A DNA stretch of 64,000 nt from an uncultured bacterium. GTDB lineage: Bacteria; Cyanobacteriota; Vampirovibrionia; Gastranaerophilales; Gastranaerophilaceae. A program made the position numbers and the translations under genes. Position 1 is the stretch's first letter, and every line of letters begins with the position of its first letter. The stretch spans positions 27,972-91,971 of the forward strand of contig CACZFL010000007.1 of NCBI GenBank assembly GCA_902780525.1, written 5' to 3'. Under the pieces are notes generated by a model. That model searched no databases. It had not been told where the DNA came from and saw only the letters and a program-made list of their open reading frames with translations. Shown in pieces: positions 27,156-37,165 of the stretch.

Positions 27156-27917
27156 ATGAAGTGTAGTTTTAATACAGTAAACCTGGGTTTTAAATCATCA
27201 ATAACTGACCGTGAAATTGATGACTTTAGAAACGCTCGTCAACACTTCAGCGATTGCTATATTATGACTACGTTAGAGACATTATCGCATACGGAAAACG
27301 GCAGAAAAATTTTAAAAAAACAAATTAAACATGATGATTATAAACCTAATGTAATTAACTGTTATTTATATGCACCAGACGGATATAAAGAGATGTATTC
27401 AATCCCTACTAATGTTGCAGTAAAAGGATATGAAAAACTTTGTAATTTACAGGAAAATGCAATTATTAGAAGCATGGATATCTCCGTAGGTGAATACGAA
27501 AAACGTTATAAAGCAAAGCCCTGGATATGCAGGTTTACTGATGATTTTAAAACATACACTTTTGAAAACAGCCTGCCTTCTCATTTCATGAACATATTAA
27601 CAGGCATAGAACCTAAAATTAACATTGCAGAAACAGACTTTAATGTCGATTTAAGTTCAAGAAAAGATGAGGTTATGGAATTGTTTAAACGCATGCAAAA
27701 AGACAAAGAGCACAGCCTGGTAATCGGAACAGGTCTAAAGATGCTTGATGGCAGAACTTGGCACGTTTATGTACTTGAAGATGTTGACTTAGATAATAAC
27801 ACTATAACAGTAAAAAATAAACGGGGTAATATTACCAAAACAATGAATATTGATACTGCACTCAATACATTTAAGTTTATAGTAGGATATTTTAATAAGG
27901 ATCTGGAAGAAAAATAA
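27156..27917 (+). CDS. Predicted calpain/papain-like cysteine peptidase
   Basis: The 253 residues show a plausible Cys-His-Asn triad. C34 is in HFSDCYIMTTLETLSH, comparable to the calpain pattern 'GDCWFLSAL'; H203 is in GRTWHVYVLEDVDL; N221 is in TVKNKRGN, comparable to 'LRNPWG'. The His-to-Asn spacing of ~18 with a beta hairpin between fits the family. There is no signal peptide or obvious regulatory domain. A very AT-rich upstream sequence without a Shine-Dalgarno again suggests a weak or leaderless start. It ends one base before the convergent amylase-like gene. Peptidase activity is inference. Confidence 0.6.
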   Translation: MKCSFNTVNLGFKSSITDREIDDFRNARQHFSDCYIMTTLETLSHTENGRKILKKQIKHDDYKPNVINCYLYAPDGYKEMYSIPTNVAVKGYEKLCNLQENAIIRSMDISVGEYEKRYKAKPWICRFTDDFKTYTFENSLPSHFMNILTGIEPKINIAETDFNVDLSSRKDEVMELFKRMQKDKEHSLVIGTGLKMLDGRTWHVYVLEDVDLDNNTITVKNKRGNITKTMNIDTALNTFKFIVGYFNKDLEEK

Positions 27918-30197
27918 TTATAATTTGACTGCTCTAAAGAATCGGAACTCAGCAGGATCTAATTTCCAAAAATGTAATGATTGTTCTTGTTTATCGAATT
28001 CCTCTTCAAAATACTCCGTTCCATTAAATTTATATTCAGATACAAAAGCATAACCATCAGACAAACTTATTTCTTTATCAGTAACTTCTTTACCAATCCG
28101 ACGCTCCATATCTAAAGGATTGCCATTTTCTTTTGGAAAATATTCTTGCGGAGACACATAATTAGCAGCCACAATAATAAAATTGTTTTCATCATTCGTT
28201 TGAATTTGCCATGAAACGAAACCGTCATCTTCCTGCTCTAGCACATGAGCTTCGCCATAACAAATAATGCTGTTATTTTTTGCAAATCTGTCTATTGCAT
28301 CAAACCTGGCATAAAAATCAATATCATCATTCCTTTTCATACAGACTTCATTGCAAATAGTTTCTTCTAATCCGCCCATACTAAATGATTCATCTCCATC
28401 AGCGTATAATATCGGCCGCGAAGCATAGTAGCCACCCGGTAAAAATTTTAATTTAAACCACTTAAACAACGCTCCCTGTTTACCTAATTGCGCAGGATAC
28501 ATGTTTATATACTTATACTCGCCGTCTTGATTATTGTATATTTTTAAAACTGATACATGTGATGCCTCTTTTAATGTTCTGTTGTAATTACCAAGCAAAA
28601 CATTATTTTTATCAATATTCCCAGGTATATTGTAATATTGATATACTAAATCATTTCCGTATAATAAATCAAAATTCATATCTTGATGGTATTCTTTAAT
28701 ATAGTTCTGATTTAACATGTACTCTGCTATAACTGCAAAATAGGATGAAATTGATTTAAGTTCATTATTTAGTTTAGAAAGAACTGCAGCCGGGATTCTG
28801 TAACTAATTGGAATTCCATCTTTAACAGATAACTCATCAACTACGTGATTTACATGGTCAATTCGTATTCCGTCAAAATTGAATTCAAGCGTCAAATTTT
28901 TAACATAATTAATATAAAAATCAACTACCTCATTGTTATATTCTCCTGACTCAAGAAACACGAAGTAAAATGGTGATTGGCAGTCAAGATTAGCAAATTG
29001 CGTTACATCTTCATTAAGATAGTTATAGTGACGCATCACCGGATATAACGAATTTTTAGCCATTTTGTCAAAAACAGGGACTCCGCTTGAGTTCCAAGCA
29101 CCCCCAGGTAAAGGCCATAAACCATTTTTAATCAGCTCAAGTTCAAGATTTTTTCTGTCATTTATTTCATTTTCAGTAATATTATCAAATTTTAATCCAA
29201 TATGATTACTTATTATTTTTTTTACTTTGTTTTGAATTTTTAGCTGATTTGCGTGGTTCTGCATTGAAAATGATAAACTTTTCTTATATTTTATCAGCTC
29301 TTCATTATTATCAATCTCATTAACAATTTCTTTAATGTTATCAAGAATTGTATTGTAATTTTCACCGTTAAGGATTTTCTTATATATCTCAATCGCTGAT
29401 TTTATCTCATCATTAGAGAATTTATTGAGTAAATCATCTGATAATATTTTCTTTCCGGAAGAATCAAAAACAGAATCAAGAGATAAAGATATTTTAGAAA
29501 TCAGATATTTAACATCAAACCATCTTACACAAAAAGGGTTTGCTAAAACAGTTTTAGAAAATCGTCCGGTTTGTGGTAATATGTCGTAAATCACGGGGTG
29601 TCCTGAAAGCTGAGCGGTATTAATAAACATTTTTACCTGCTCATCTGCATTCAGCCCAGTTAGTGCCAAAATCGATTTATCTTCGAGATTTGGACTTACA
29701 CAGCTAGCCTGCGGAATATACGCACAACCAAATCCCCTTGGGTGGAATGGAGTTAAGTATATAGTTGTATTAAAAATATTATTATCTTTATTTCCTGTAG
29801 GTAGAATAATAATTTGTCTTAACCAGTCAAAAAATGAAACATTATTTTGTCCGCTGTTACCATTTCCTAAGCCTGATAAATTAATCAGTTTTATATCATG
29901 TCCTTCTCTTTTAATCCAGTCTGAATTTTGAATATTATTTCTTTCTAATGGACTAATAATATCAGTTGTAAATTGCCCGTCAGAATACACACCTTCATTT
30001 TCCAGTTTTTTCTCAAGACAGAATAAAACCTCAGTGTCAGAGAGTTCATACAATGCTTTTATATATGGGTAAGGCAAATATCCGTATTTAGCTATTAAAT
30101 CTGACAGCATTTTTTGTTTAACAGGTAAAATTTGTTCGTATGGATATTTATTTTTCAATACTTTATAAAATTCAACAATAGAAATAATATCTTTCAT
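27918..30197 (-). CDS. Alpha-amylase-superfamily (GH13-like) glycoside hydrolase
   Basis: A 759-residue cytoplasmic enzyme. A TIM-barrel of the GH13 type is indicated by GHPVIYDILPQ (~199), the nucleophile motif FDGIRIDHVNH with D447, and the acid/base strand VIAEYM with E492. The third acid is less clear (perhaps in NNQDGEY). About 200 residues of helical insertion separate early and late barrel motifs, and a beta-rich C-terminus follows. Substrate is unknown; alpha-glucan metabolism with the GH57 enzyme at 45683 is a guess. ATG 30197 with GAGGG upstream is preferred over a TTG nine codons earlier. Confidence 0.7.
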   Translation of the reverse strand: MKDIISIVEFYKVLKNKYPYEQILPVKQKMLSDLIAKYGYLPYPYIKALYELSDTEVLFCLEKKLENEGVYSDGQFTTDIISPLERNNIQNSDWIKREGHDIKLINLSGLGNGNSGQNNVSFFDWLRQIIILPTGNKDNNIFNTTIYLTPFHPRGFGCAYIPQASCVSPNLEDKSILALTGLNADEQVKMFINTAQLSGHPVIYDILPQTGRFSKTVLANPFCVRWFDVKYLISKISLSLDSVFDSSGKKILSDDLLNKFSNDEIKSAIEIYKKILNGENYNTILDNIKEIVNEIDNNEELIKYKKSLSFSMQNHANQLKIQNKVKKIISNHIGLKFDNITENEINDRKNLELELIKNGLWPLPGGAWNSSGVPVFDKMAKNSLYPVMRHYNYLNEDVTQFANLDCQSPFYFVFLESGEYNNEVVDFYINYVKNLTLEFNFDGIRIDHVNHVVDELSVKDGIPISYRIPAAVLSKLNNELKSISSYFAVIAEYMLNQNYIKEYHQDMNFDLLYGNDLVYQYYNIPGNIDKNNVLLGNYNRTLKEASHVSVLKIYNNQDGEYKYINMYPAQLGKQGALFKWFKLKFLPGGYYASRPILYADGDESFSMGGLEETICNEVCMKRNDDIDFYARFDAIDRFAKNNSIICYGEAHVLEQEDDGFVSWQIQTNDENNFIIVAANYVSPQEYFPKENGNPLDMERRIGKEVTDKEISLSDGYAFVSEYKFNGTEYFEEEFDKQEQSLHFWKLDPAEFRFFRAVKL

Positions 30198-30246
30198 AAA
30201 CCCTCGTAAGTAGTTAAACACCAAAAAGCATAACTTAATATGTTAT

Positions 30247-30255
30247 ATTATACCA
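30247..30255 (-). promoter_or_regulatory. Extended -10 promoter for the GH13-like gene
   Basis: Minus strand TGGTATAAT, an extended -10 element, ~50 bases before the ATG at 30197. It lies in the 82-bp gap after the 1,419-residue gene, so the GH13-like gene can be transcribed alone. Confidence 0.5.
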
Positions 30256-30279
30256 AAATCAAGTTTTATTTGTTTATAA

Positions 30280-33200
30280 TTAATTCTGATACATACAACC
30301 TGAGCCACTACCGCCTGAAAAAGCACCTGGATTCCAGCCGCACATAGAATCCCCAAGCATAGGGTCACCACCATGTCCACCAATACCTATAACACTACTT
30401 GCAATTGGACCCCAGAATCCTGAACTGTCAGCAATTGGACTATAAAAACCATCAGGACAATATCCTCCGTTACTTGGACGACTTGGAGTGCTACTTGCTG
30501 AAGGTCCGCTTCCGGATGATGAGCTTCTTACTTGATTATTAGTAGAACTGTTAGTTTTCTTTGTTTCTTGGCCGTATGTTGTATCATATTTGCCTTCTTG
30601 TGCATTTTTGTACCATTCGCTATAATTTCCCTTTTTCACTGAATCCAAGAAGCTTGCAGCAACGGATTGTGCTTCATCACCTGTAAATGACCAGGCAAGT
30701 CCGTTATTAATACAAAAATCTGCAACTTTATTATTATCTATTTGATTACCGTTATAGAAATCTGCCGGAACTAAGTGTACAAGATTTTTGCCATTTATAT
30801 CTCTGATGTCTGCAGATTCAACTTCACCTTTATCATTATAGTTAAATACAGTACCCTCGGCATCAGTTTGGGTATGTGATAAAAATTTACCGTCATAATT
30901 TTGTATATACTCTTCAACAAGTCCATCAGGATATACCGTTTTCGATGTAATCTTTCCATTCTTTTCAAATTTAATGTAAGTTGAACCATCATCATTTTTT
31001 GTCATATAATTATTATTTTTATAGCGTCTTTCCTGAGCTTTCGAACCATGACGAATCTTTCCGCTGTTATCAATCCATGTAGTAAATTCACTCATATTTC
31101 CCATGAATGCATTGTATGATTGATATTTACCCTGGCTTACCATTCTTGCATACTCATCTCTGGAACCTTCGTGCAATTTTCCGTCACTGCCATACCATTT
31201 CATTCCATCTTTTATAACATTTTTATTTTCATCATAGTAATATATTCTGCCGTCTTTATACCAGTCAGTTGTACCTGATACTTCAGCATCACCGTTTACA
31301 TATTTATACTCTATTATATGTTGATTACCTTTATCATCAGTTTGAATTTTTTCTGTAAGTTGATTATCTGTATTATAAGTATCAGTTATTTTCTGTCCGT
31401 CAGAGTTTTGATATGTATGCTGATACCCGGTTATATTGCCATTTTCATCTTTAATATTTGTATAACCGTATTGGTTTTCACCATCAACAAAATCACCGTG
31501 ATTTTTAATTGCATAATAAGCTGCAGCTGAAAAATCAAGACCTCTCTTTACAGCATCATTATAATCTTCCTGTGAATCAAAATGAAGCTTTTGCCATTCA
31601 GAATTTTCAGCATTAGTATTTGAATTTACTTTAATTGGATTTATATTTAAATCTGGTTTTATAAATATATTATCATTAGGAAGCTCAATAAATGTATCCT
31701 CTTCAGATTCCACATCATCATCAGTAATAATAATTTGAGGAACATCAACTATTTCATGTTCTACATCACCGTTATTATCTCCGAAATTTGTTGCATCTTC
31801 CGTTGGAATATCAGCTTCTTTAGGTGAATTATATCTTTTTACAGTTTCATTACCTTTTGTATCATATGTTGTAACTATAGTTTCACCATTTTTTGTTTCT
31901 ATTAAAGTTCGACTTATAAGTTTACCATTTTTATCATAAGAATATTCATTTCTGTATAATTCATTTCCTTTATTATCCTTAATAATTTCCTGAGTTAAAA
32001 GCTCATTTCCATTAGAATCTTCTTCAAACTGCTGTTTAACAAGATTTCCGTCAGATTTAAATTCTTTTTCAACAGAATATGATTTATAATTTATATCATT
32101 AGAACTATAATTAATTATTGTTGTCGTTTTATCTATAACTTCATCATTAGAATTATAATTAATTTCCTCAATGGTGTCAGAATCGTTACCTTCACCATAT
32201 GTATAATATGTTTCGCTTACTATTTTGCCTTGATTATCAGTTGTTTGTGAATATGTTTCTTCGTCATTCTTATATGTTGTTGCGGTTGTAGTGTCATCAT
32301 TATTATTATTCTGAACTACGGTTTTTGTAGTTGGTTTATCCCAGTTATTATCTTCATAGAGATATCTTGTCTTTGTGCCTTCATTTGCGTCTTCTTCGTA
32401 CACTACTCTGCTGTTATTTGGATTATTTACATCGTTTTCGTATATCGTTTTATTTTCTATTGTTTTATTTTTATCTGAATAATCTATTGATATTATAGTA
32501 GATTTTCCTGATACTGTATCAACAATTGTTGTTTCTTCGTTGTAATTGTATATGCTGCCGTCAGAAAGTAGTGTAACTTCAATAGTTGTAATTGATTTGT
32601 CAGGGTTTTCGACTGTAAATGTAACATTTCTTGCCCCTTCATTAAATACTTTATTATCAACATCAATGACAGATCCTTTTCCGGGGTAAAATCCTGCAAC
32701 AATTTCAGCAACTTTGGGATCAGTACTGAGAATACTTGTTGCATTATTTGAGGCAAAATCCATTACAGCAGGTTCTGCGTCAGGTGACGATACAGGCGAG
32801 AATGCATTTAATGATGCCATGTCTCTTGAATTATCTGAAATAATGTTATTTATCCAAGACTGTAATTCTTCATCAGTTGCTAAGTCATCGAATTTCTGAA
32901 TATCAGCTGTTATATCAGATAACCAATTATATTTTAATGACGCAGTATCACTCATACCTTCGTCAATAAGGTTATTATATCCTTCAGCCAGCATATCAGT
33001 TAAATCCCGTTCAAGTTCACCATTCTCGTTCGGCTTATATACATCAACCCTGCCGTCTGAATACTCATCTATAACTTTTAGTACATTACCATTTGAGTCC
33101 TTTTCTACTGTATGTTTTCTTCCGTTTAAAAAGTCCTGAGTTGTAATAGTCCCGTCAGTTGTATTGTCTGTCCATACAAGACTTCTGTTATCACGTCTTG

Positions 33201-34539
33201 TAAAGTTACCAGTATAGCTATCCGTAACTGAATCAGCATCAGTATTTTTATTATTGGTTACAGCCGGCTTATTGTTATTTGTATTTAGATATCCGTTGTA
33301 TGCATCATTCATTGCAGATTTTGGAATGCTGGGATTATTTTTTGCAAATTCTAAAAAAGACATTTTTTCACTAGACTCAACGGTAACTGAACTATTATTA
33401 TTTGGTCTAAGCGGAACTGTTATATCTTCTTCGCCATTTCTCAGCAATGGGCTATCAAATGGTGTTGAACCAAAATTCATGTAATCAGGCTTGGTGCTGT
33501 CTTTTTCTGTATTTTGTGATTTATTGTCTTTTGATGTTTCCTCTGTCAGTATATTATTAAGGACAGCATCTCTAAGTTCTGGTTCGACAAGTGCATCTAC
33601 CTGATCTTTCAATGATATAGCACCTTCGTCTGTTTTATTATCTGATTCTGTCTGAGTGGCAGACTGCAGCTGAGATGGAGTATTAACTGTATCTTGTGGA
33701 TTGTCCTTTTTATCAATCTGAATGGTGTTTCCATCTGAATCGATGAATCTGCCTTTAACAATCTCACCTTTATTGTTTACTGTTATATTGGCTACTGACA
33801 TTCCATTATCAAACTTCAATATGGTTGTACATTCTTCACCGTTTATAACAGTTTTTTTAACCATTGCATTAACATCACCCGGATTTTTTCCTGATACGAT
33901 TATTTCATCAGGGATTTTTACTTTGCCGGTATTTCCTGCGCCAAAAGTATAATTTTTACCGTCTATCTCTATGGTTACAGTATCTGTCTTTCCAAATAAT
34001 TTTTGTGTATATAATCCGGGCGTATATACATTATTTTCATATGCATTTTGAGTTCCTGTTGTGTAGGAGTTACCGGTATTGTTAGTAGTAACGTCTTTTT
34101 TCTCTGTGCTTTTTTGCTCTTCTTTTGTTTGATTCCCAAATACAACTACATTATTTTTATTTATTGTTTTTATTTCAAATGTTTCGTTTTTTAAAATCTG
34201 TGCAGATAAATTTAAGTTATCAGTGTTATTTGAGCTAACTGTACTTTCGGAATTTTTAGTTTCCTGAGTATGATTTGTGCTTTTTGATTGCACTGCCTGT
34301 GAAGTTTGAGCTTGTGTGTTATTATTTGAATTAAAATATCCGTTATACGCATCGTGTATCGCAAATGAAGGAATTTCAGGATGTGCTTTCTTAAATTCCT
34401 CTAATGTCATTTTTTTCTCGGTAGTATTACCAGTTCCGAGTTTGTTATTTATAACTTCATCTGCCTGTTCTTTTGATTGTTTACGGCCGGTTTGTCTCCC
34501 TAAATAACGGTTACTTCCGCTATCAAAATGAATGGACAT
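30280..34539 (-). CDS. Very large Asn/Thr-rich repetitive protein with duplicated DAYNGY module
   Basis: 1,419 residues, no recognised family and no signal peptide. A ~30-residue module occurs twice: MTLEEFKKAHPEIPSFAI then HDAYNGYFNSNNN near residue 44, and MSFLEFAKNNPSIPKSAM then NDAYNGYLNTNNN from residue 393. Each is followed by low-complexity Asn/Thr/Ser sequence. The middle (~640-1290) is a run of short beta strands with GN, DG and KG turns (SYDKNGKLISRT, TYDTKGNETVKRY), recalling YD/Rhs-type repeats. The C-terminus is Ser/Gly/Pro-rich with three cysteines (GYCPDG, SMCGWNPG, SGCMYQN). GAGAGG precedes the ATG. A secreted or surface protein is plausible but unproven. Confidence 0.7.
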   Translation of the reverse strand: MSIHFDSGSNRYLGRQTGRKQSKEQADEVINNKLGTGNTTEKKMTLEEFKKAHPEIPSFAIHDAYNGYFNSNNNTQAQTSQAVQSKSTNHTQETKNSESTVSSNNTDNLNLSAQILKNETFEIKTINKNNVVVFGNQTKEEQKSTEKKDVTTNNTGNSYTTGTQNAYENNVYTPGLYTQKLFGKTDTVTIEIDGKNYTFGAGNTGKVKIPDEIIVSGKNPGDVNAMVKKTVINGEECTTILKFDNGMSVANITVNNKGEIVKGRFIDSDGNTIQIDKKDNPQDTVNTPSQLQSATQTESDNKTDEGAISLKDQVDALVEPELRDAVLNNILTEETSKDNKSQNTEKDSTKPDYMNFGSTPFDSPLLRNGEEDITVPLRPNNNSSVTVESSEKMSFLEFAKNNPSIPKSAMNDAYNGYLNTNNNKPAVTNNKNTDADSVTDSYTGNFTRRDNRSLVWTDNTTDGTITTQDFLNGRKHTVEKDSNGNVLKVIDEYSDGRVDVYKPNENGELERDLTDMLAEGYNNLIDEGMSDTASLKYNWLSDITADIQKFDDLATDEELQSWINNIISDNSRDMASLNAFSPVSSPDAEPAVMDFASNNATSILSTDPKVAEIVAGFYPGKGSVIDVDNKVFNEGARNVTFTVENPDKSITTIEVTLLSDGSIYNYNEETTIVDTVSGKSTIISIDYSDKNKTIENKTIYENDVNNPNNSRVVYEEDANEGTKTRYLYEDNNWDKPTTKTVVQNNNNDDTTTATTYKNDEETYSQTTDNQGKIVSETYYTYGEGNDSDTIEEINYNSNDEVIDKTTTIINYSSNDINYKSYSVEKEFKSDGNLVKQQFEEDSNGNELLTQEIIKDNKGNELYRNEYSYDKNGKLISRTLIETKNGETIVTTYDTKGNETVKRYNSPKEADIPTEDATNFGDNNGDVEHEIVDVPQIIITDDDVESEEDTFIELPNDNIFIKPDLNINPIKVNSNTNAENSEWQKLHFDSQEDYNDAVKRGLDFSAAAYYAIKNHGDFVDGENQYGYTNIKDENGNITGYQHTYQNSDGQKITDTYNTDNQLTEKIQTDDKGNQHIIEYKYVNGDAEVSGTTDWYKDGRIYYYDENKNVIKDGMKWYGSDGKLHEGSRDEYARMVSQGKYQSYNAFMGNMSEFTTWIDNSGKIRHGSKAQERRYKNNNYMTKNDDGSTYIKFEKNGKITSKTVYPDGLVEEYIQNYDGKFLSHTQTDAEGTVFNYNDKGEVESADIRDINGKNLVHLVPADFYNGNQIDNNKVADFCINNGLAWSFTGDEAQSVAASFLDSVKKGNYSEWYKNAQEGKYDTTYGQETKKTNSSTNNQVRSSSSGSGPSASSTPSRPSNGGYCPDGFYSPIADSSGFWGPIASSVIGIGGHGGDPMLGDSMCGWNPGAFSGGSGSGCMYQN

Positions 34540-34557
34540 GCATTATACCTCTCACTA

Positions 34558-34582
34558 TCTATATACTAATATTAGGTATATC
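34558..34582. repeat. AT-rich imperfect palindrome upstream of the 1,419-residue gene
   Basis: The string ATATACTAATATTAGGTATAT is nearly self-complementary around CTAATATTAG. It is 20-45 bases before the ATG of the large gene, near where its promoter should be. It may be an operator or promoter AT content only. Confidence 0.3.
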
Positions 34583-34652
34583 GGCAGATTTTATTTAAAC
34601 TTTAGCTTTTATCGGGTATTTGTTACATAAATTTACATAAATTCTAAATATA

Positions 34653-35534
34653 TTAAGCATCAAAATTGTTGGTTATTGTATAAAAATATTCAAGTATTTG
34701 TGAAAAATAAGTAAGGTCTGAATCACCGTTTATTATTATATCTGCTTCATCTCTATACGGCTTAACATATTTTTCACCTGCAACCATAATATAATCCCAA
34801 TGTTTTTTAGCGTTCTGTTCATCCTGATTTCTTTCTGCACATGCTCGGCGCATAAAACGGTCTTTTCTTATATTAATATCAGTTTCAACATAAACCTTGA
34901 TATCATAGATATCTTTATTGTTGCTGTACATTGACGCCATTCCTTCAACTACAACAATTTTTTTAGACGGCACAAACTTTGCATGCGGAACTGAGACTCC
35001 TGTACCGTTCAGCAGGTATTCCGGTGTATATATATCTTCGCCCTGAGAAAGACTCTCCAGATCATCTCTTAATATATCAAGCTGAAAACTATTTGGAGAA
35101 TCAACATCATAACCGTTATCTCTTAAATTATCAAAAGTGCCAAATTTTTTAATCAAAGCGGAAATGTCATTAAAATAATTATCTGTTGACATTATCGTAA
35201 CCGGCATATTAAATTTTTCGATAACTCTCTTGATTTCATTACAAATTGTTGATTTACCAGAAGCTGATTCACCTGTAATACCTATCATTATCCTTTTTGT
35301 CGGATTCTGAACCAAACGTTTTGTAAACCTGTTAATAAAATCGTGTTTAATACTGTTAAAAATTGGCTGTTTAGCTTTATTATCATAAGCCATCAATTGT
35401 TTAAACTTTGACTGCAAATAGAATGCAAGAAATTCCCGCCCTGTCTTTTGATTGAAATCAGGTTTTAAAATTTTGTCATTTGAATTAACTTCTTTTTGTA
35501 TTATATGGGCAAAGCCCTTATTATCTTCGTTCAT
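34653..35534 (-). CDS. Uridine-kinase-like P-loop kinase (PRK/URK family)
   Basis: A 293-residue phosphoribulokinase/uridine kinase family protein. An ~80-residue N-terminal extension precedes the P-loop GESASGKST (88-96). MSTDNYFND provides the catalytic/substrate Asp region, VVVEGMASMY the Walker-B-like strand, and RFMRRACAERNQ the arginine-rich lid. Family members phosphorylate uridine/cytidine, pantothenate or ribulose 5-phosphate; the extension and lid do not settle which. It lies 44 bp downstream of the TPR gene and is likely the end of the pseudo-kinase operon. Confidence 0.8.
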   Translation of the reverse strand: MNEDNKGFAHIIQKEVNSNDKILKPDFNQKTGREFLAFYLQSKFKQLMAYDNKAKQPIFNSIKHDFINRFTKRLVQNPTKRIMIGITGESASGKSTICNEIKRVIEKFNMPVTIMSTDNYFNDISALIKKFGTFDNLRDNGYDVDSPNSFQLDILRDDLESLSQGEDIYTPEYLLNGTGVSVPHAKFVPSKKIVVVEGMASMYSNNKDIYDIKVYVETDINIRKDRFMRRACAERNQDEQNAKKHWDYIMVAGEKYVKPYRDEADIIINGDSDLTYFSQILEYFYTITNNFDA

Positions 35535-35578
35535 ACTGTTACACTACTATATGACAAAATAATTTTAAACGCAAATAA

Positions 35579-37165
35579 TTAATCAAATAATTCGCTTATT
35601 TTGTCGGCTATATCACGAGGGTCTATTTCCTGAGTAATCTTATTAATATCCTGTGCGGCTTGATATAATTTAGCTGCTTCTACTTTATCACCAACGATTG
35701 ATATTGCTCTTGCAAGGTTAAAATGAGCCAAAGCATAGTTAGGATTTGTTTCAACAGCTTTTCTAAAGTATTCAATTGATTTTTTAACTCTGCCTAAGTC
35801 ATCAAGATAAATAACACCGAGATTATTATACGCAATATCATACTGATCATTATACTTAATCGCAAGTTCATACGACTTCATAGCTTCTTCTGTATCACCT
35901 TTTCCCCAATATAGGAAGCCAAGGTTACAGTGGATTTTTGCATTATGAGGTTCAAATTCTAGAGCCTGTCTGTAAATCTGCAGAGCATTATCGTAGTCCT
36001 CTTTGTCATAAAAGGCACTTCCGAGGTTTACATAAATATCAATATCTTCCGGAGTGAGTACGTATGCAGTTTGGTAAGCAGATATTGCAGCATCAGGGTC
36101 AGATTTATTTTCCTGATATACAAAGCCCATTGTCTGGGCAATAATACTTGTCCATGAGGGATTTGGGTTAAGCGTTATCGCAGTCTGATAATTTGATATT
36201 GCAAGGTCAAACTCACCCTTTATGTAATAAATATTTGCAAGATTTGAGTATAAATCAGGAATATTCGGTGCCATAGCTATAAGCTTATTATAGATATCGA
36301 TTGCATTATTATAATCACCCTGCTCTTCATAAGCTCTGCATAAATGCCTGTTTGCAGCGAGATTAAAAGGGTCTAACCATATTGCCATTTTATATTCAGT
36401 AATCGCATCTTCAAAATATCCGGTTGATAAATAGATATCACCGAGTACGCAATATAAAGGTGCAAATCCGGGAGCTGTTTCAATACCTTTTTTATATATT
36501 TCAATCGCATTACCGTAATTTTTTAGCTGTATTGAATAAAACCCTTGTAAAAATAAAACCAAAAATCTTAAATAAGACATATTTACCAAAATATTTTTAA
36601 CAGCAATTTTATCAAACGGTATTAGCATAAAAGAAATAATTCTTTCTAATATAGCTTTGATTTTTCTCTTTGGGTTTTTAAATGAAAGTGCATCATACAA
36701 TTTATAAAGCAAATAATGCGCGCTAGAAGAACGTATTTTTGAACACTCAATAGCAGCAATTGCTGCATCAATAGCATCAGTAAAATGAGCTTTTTTTACA
36801 AATGACTCTGCAAGCATATAATACGCATCATAATACTTATTTTTCTTTTCCAGAGCTGTCATAAAATAATTGATTGCTTTATCAAGATCGCCCTTATAAT
36901 AAAACGCCAAGCCTAATTTGTAGTAAATCTCATGTGAATCTAGCAAAGATTCCATTGCAAATTGATATTCGGTAATTGCTTCATCAATAAACTGACCCGA
37001 ATTATAAATATCCAAATGCCATTTTAAATATAAATCGCCCATTCTGATATGTAATGTAGGATTAGTCGGATCCTTTTGCAAATCAATTTTACATCTTTCA
37101 ATCTGATCAAACATTTTATTATGATGCTTAACTTCTTTTATATTTTCATCAACTGTCTTTTTCAT
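35579..37165 (-). CDS. Large tetratricopeptide repeat protein
   Basis: 528 residues with about twelve TPR units in two blocks, residues ~35-170 and ~210-500, separated by a hydrophobic, basic segment (ISFMLIPFDKIAVKNILVNM, ~172-192) that might be a membrane-associated helix. TPR examples are YYKLGLAFYYKGDLDKAINY and IHCNLGFLYWGKGDTEEAM. No signal peptide. Its ATG overlaps the stop of the PilZ-like gene (TAATG), so the two proteins are made together and may bind each other. Confidence 0.88.
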   Translation of the reverse strand: MKKTVDENIKEVKHHNKMFDQIERCKIDLQKDPTNPTLHIRMGDLYLKWHLDIYNSGQFIDEAITEYQFAMESLLDSHEIYYKLGLAFYYKGDLDKAINYFMTALEKKNKYYDAYYMLAESFVKKAHFTDAIDAAIAAIECSKIRSSSAHYLLYKLYDALSFKNPKRKIKAILERIISFMLIPFDKIAVKNILVNMSYLRFLVLFLQGFYSIQLKNYGNAIEIYKKGIETAPGFAPLYCVLGDIYLSTGYFEDAITEYKMAIWLDPFNLAANRHLCRAYEEQGDYNNAIDIYNKLIAMAPNIPDLYSNLANIYYIKGEFDLAISNYQTAITLNPNPSWTSIIAQTMGFVYQENKSDPDAAISAYQTAYVLTPEDIDIYVNLGSAFYDKEDYDNALQIYRQALEFEPHNAKIHCNLGFLYWGKGDTEEAMKSYELAIKYNDQYDIAYNNLGVIYLDDLGRVKKSIEYFRKAVETNPNYALAHFNLARAISIVGDKVEAAKLYQAAQDINKITQEIDPRDIADKISELFD

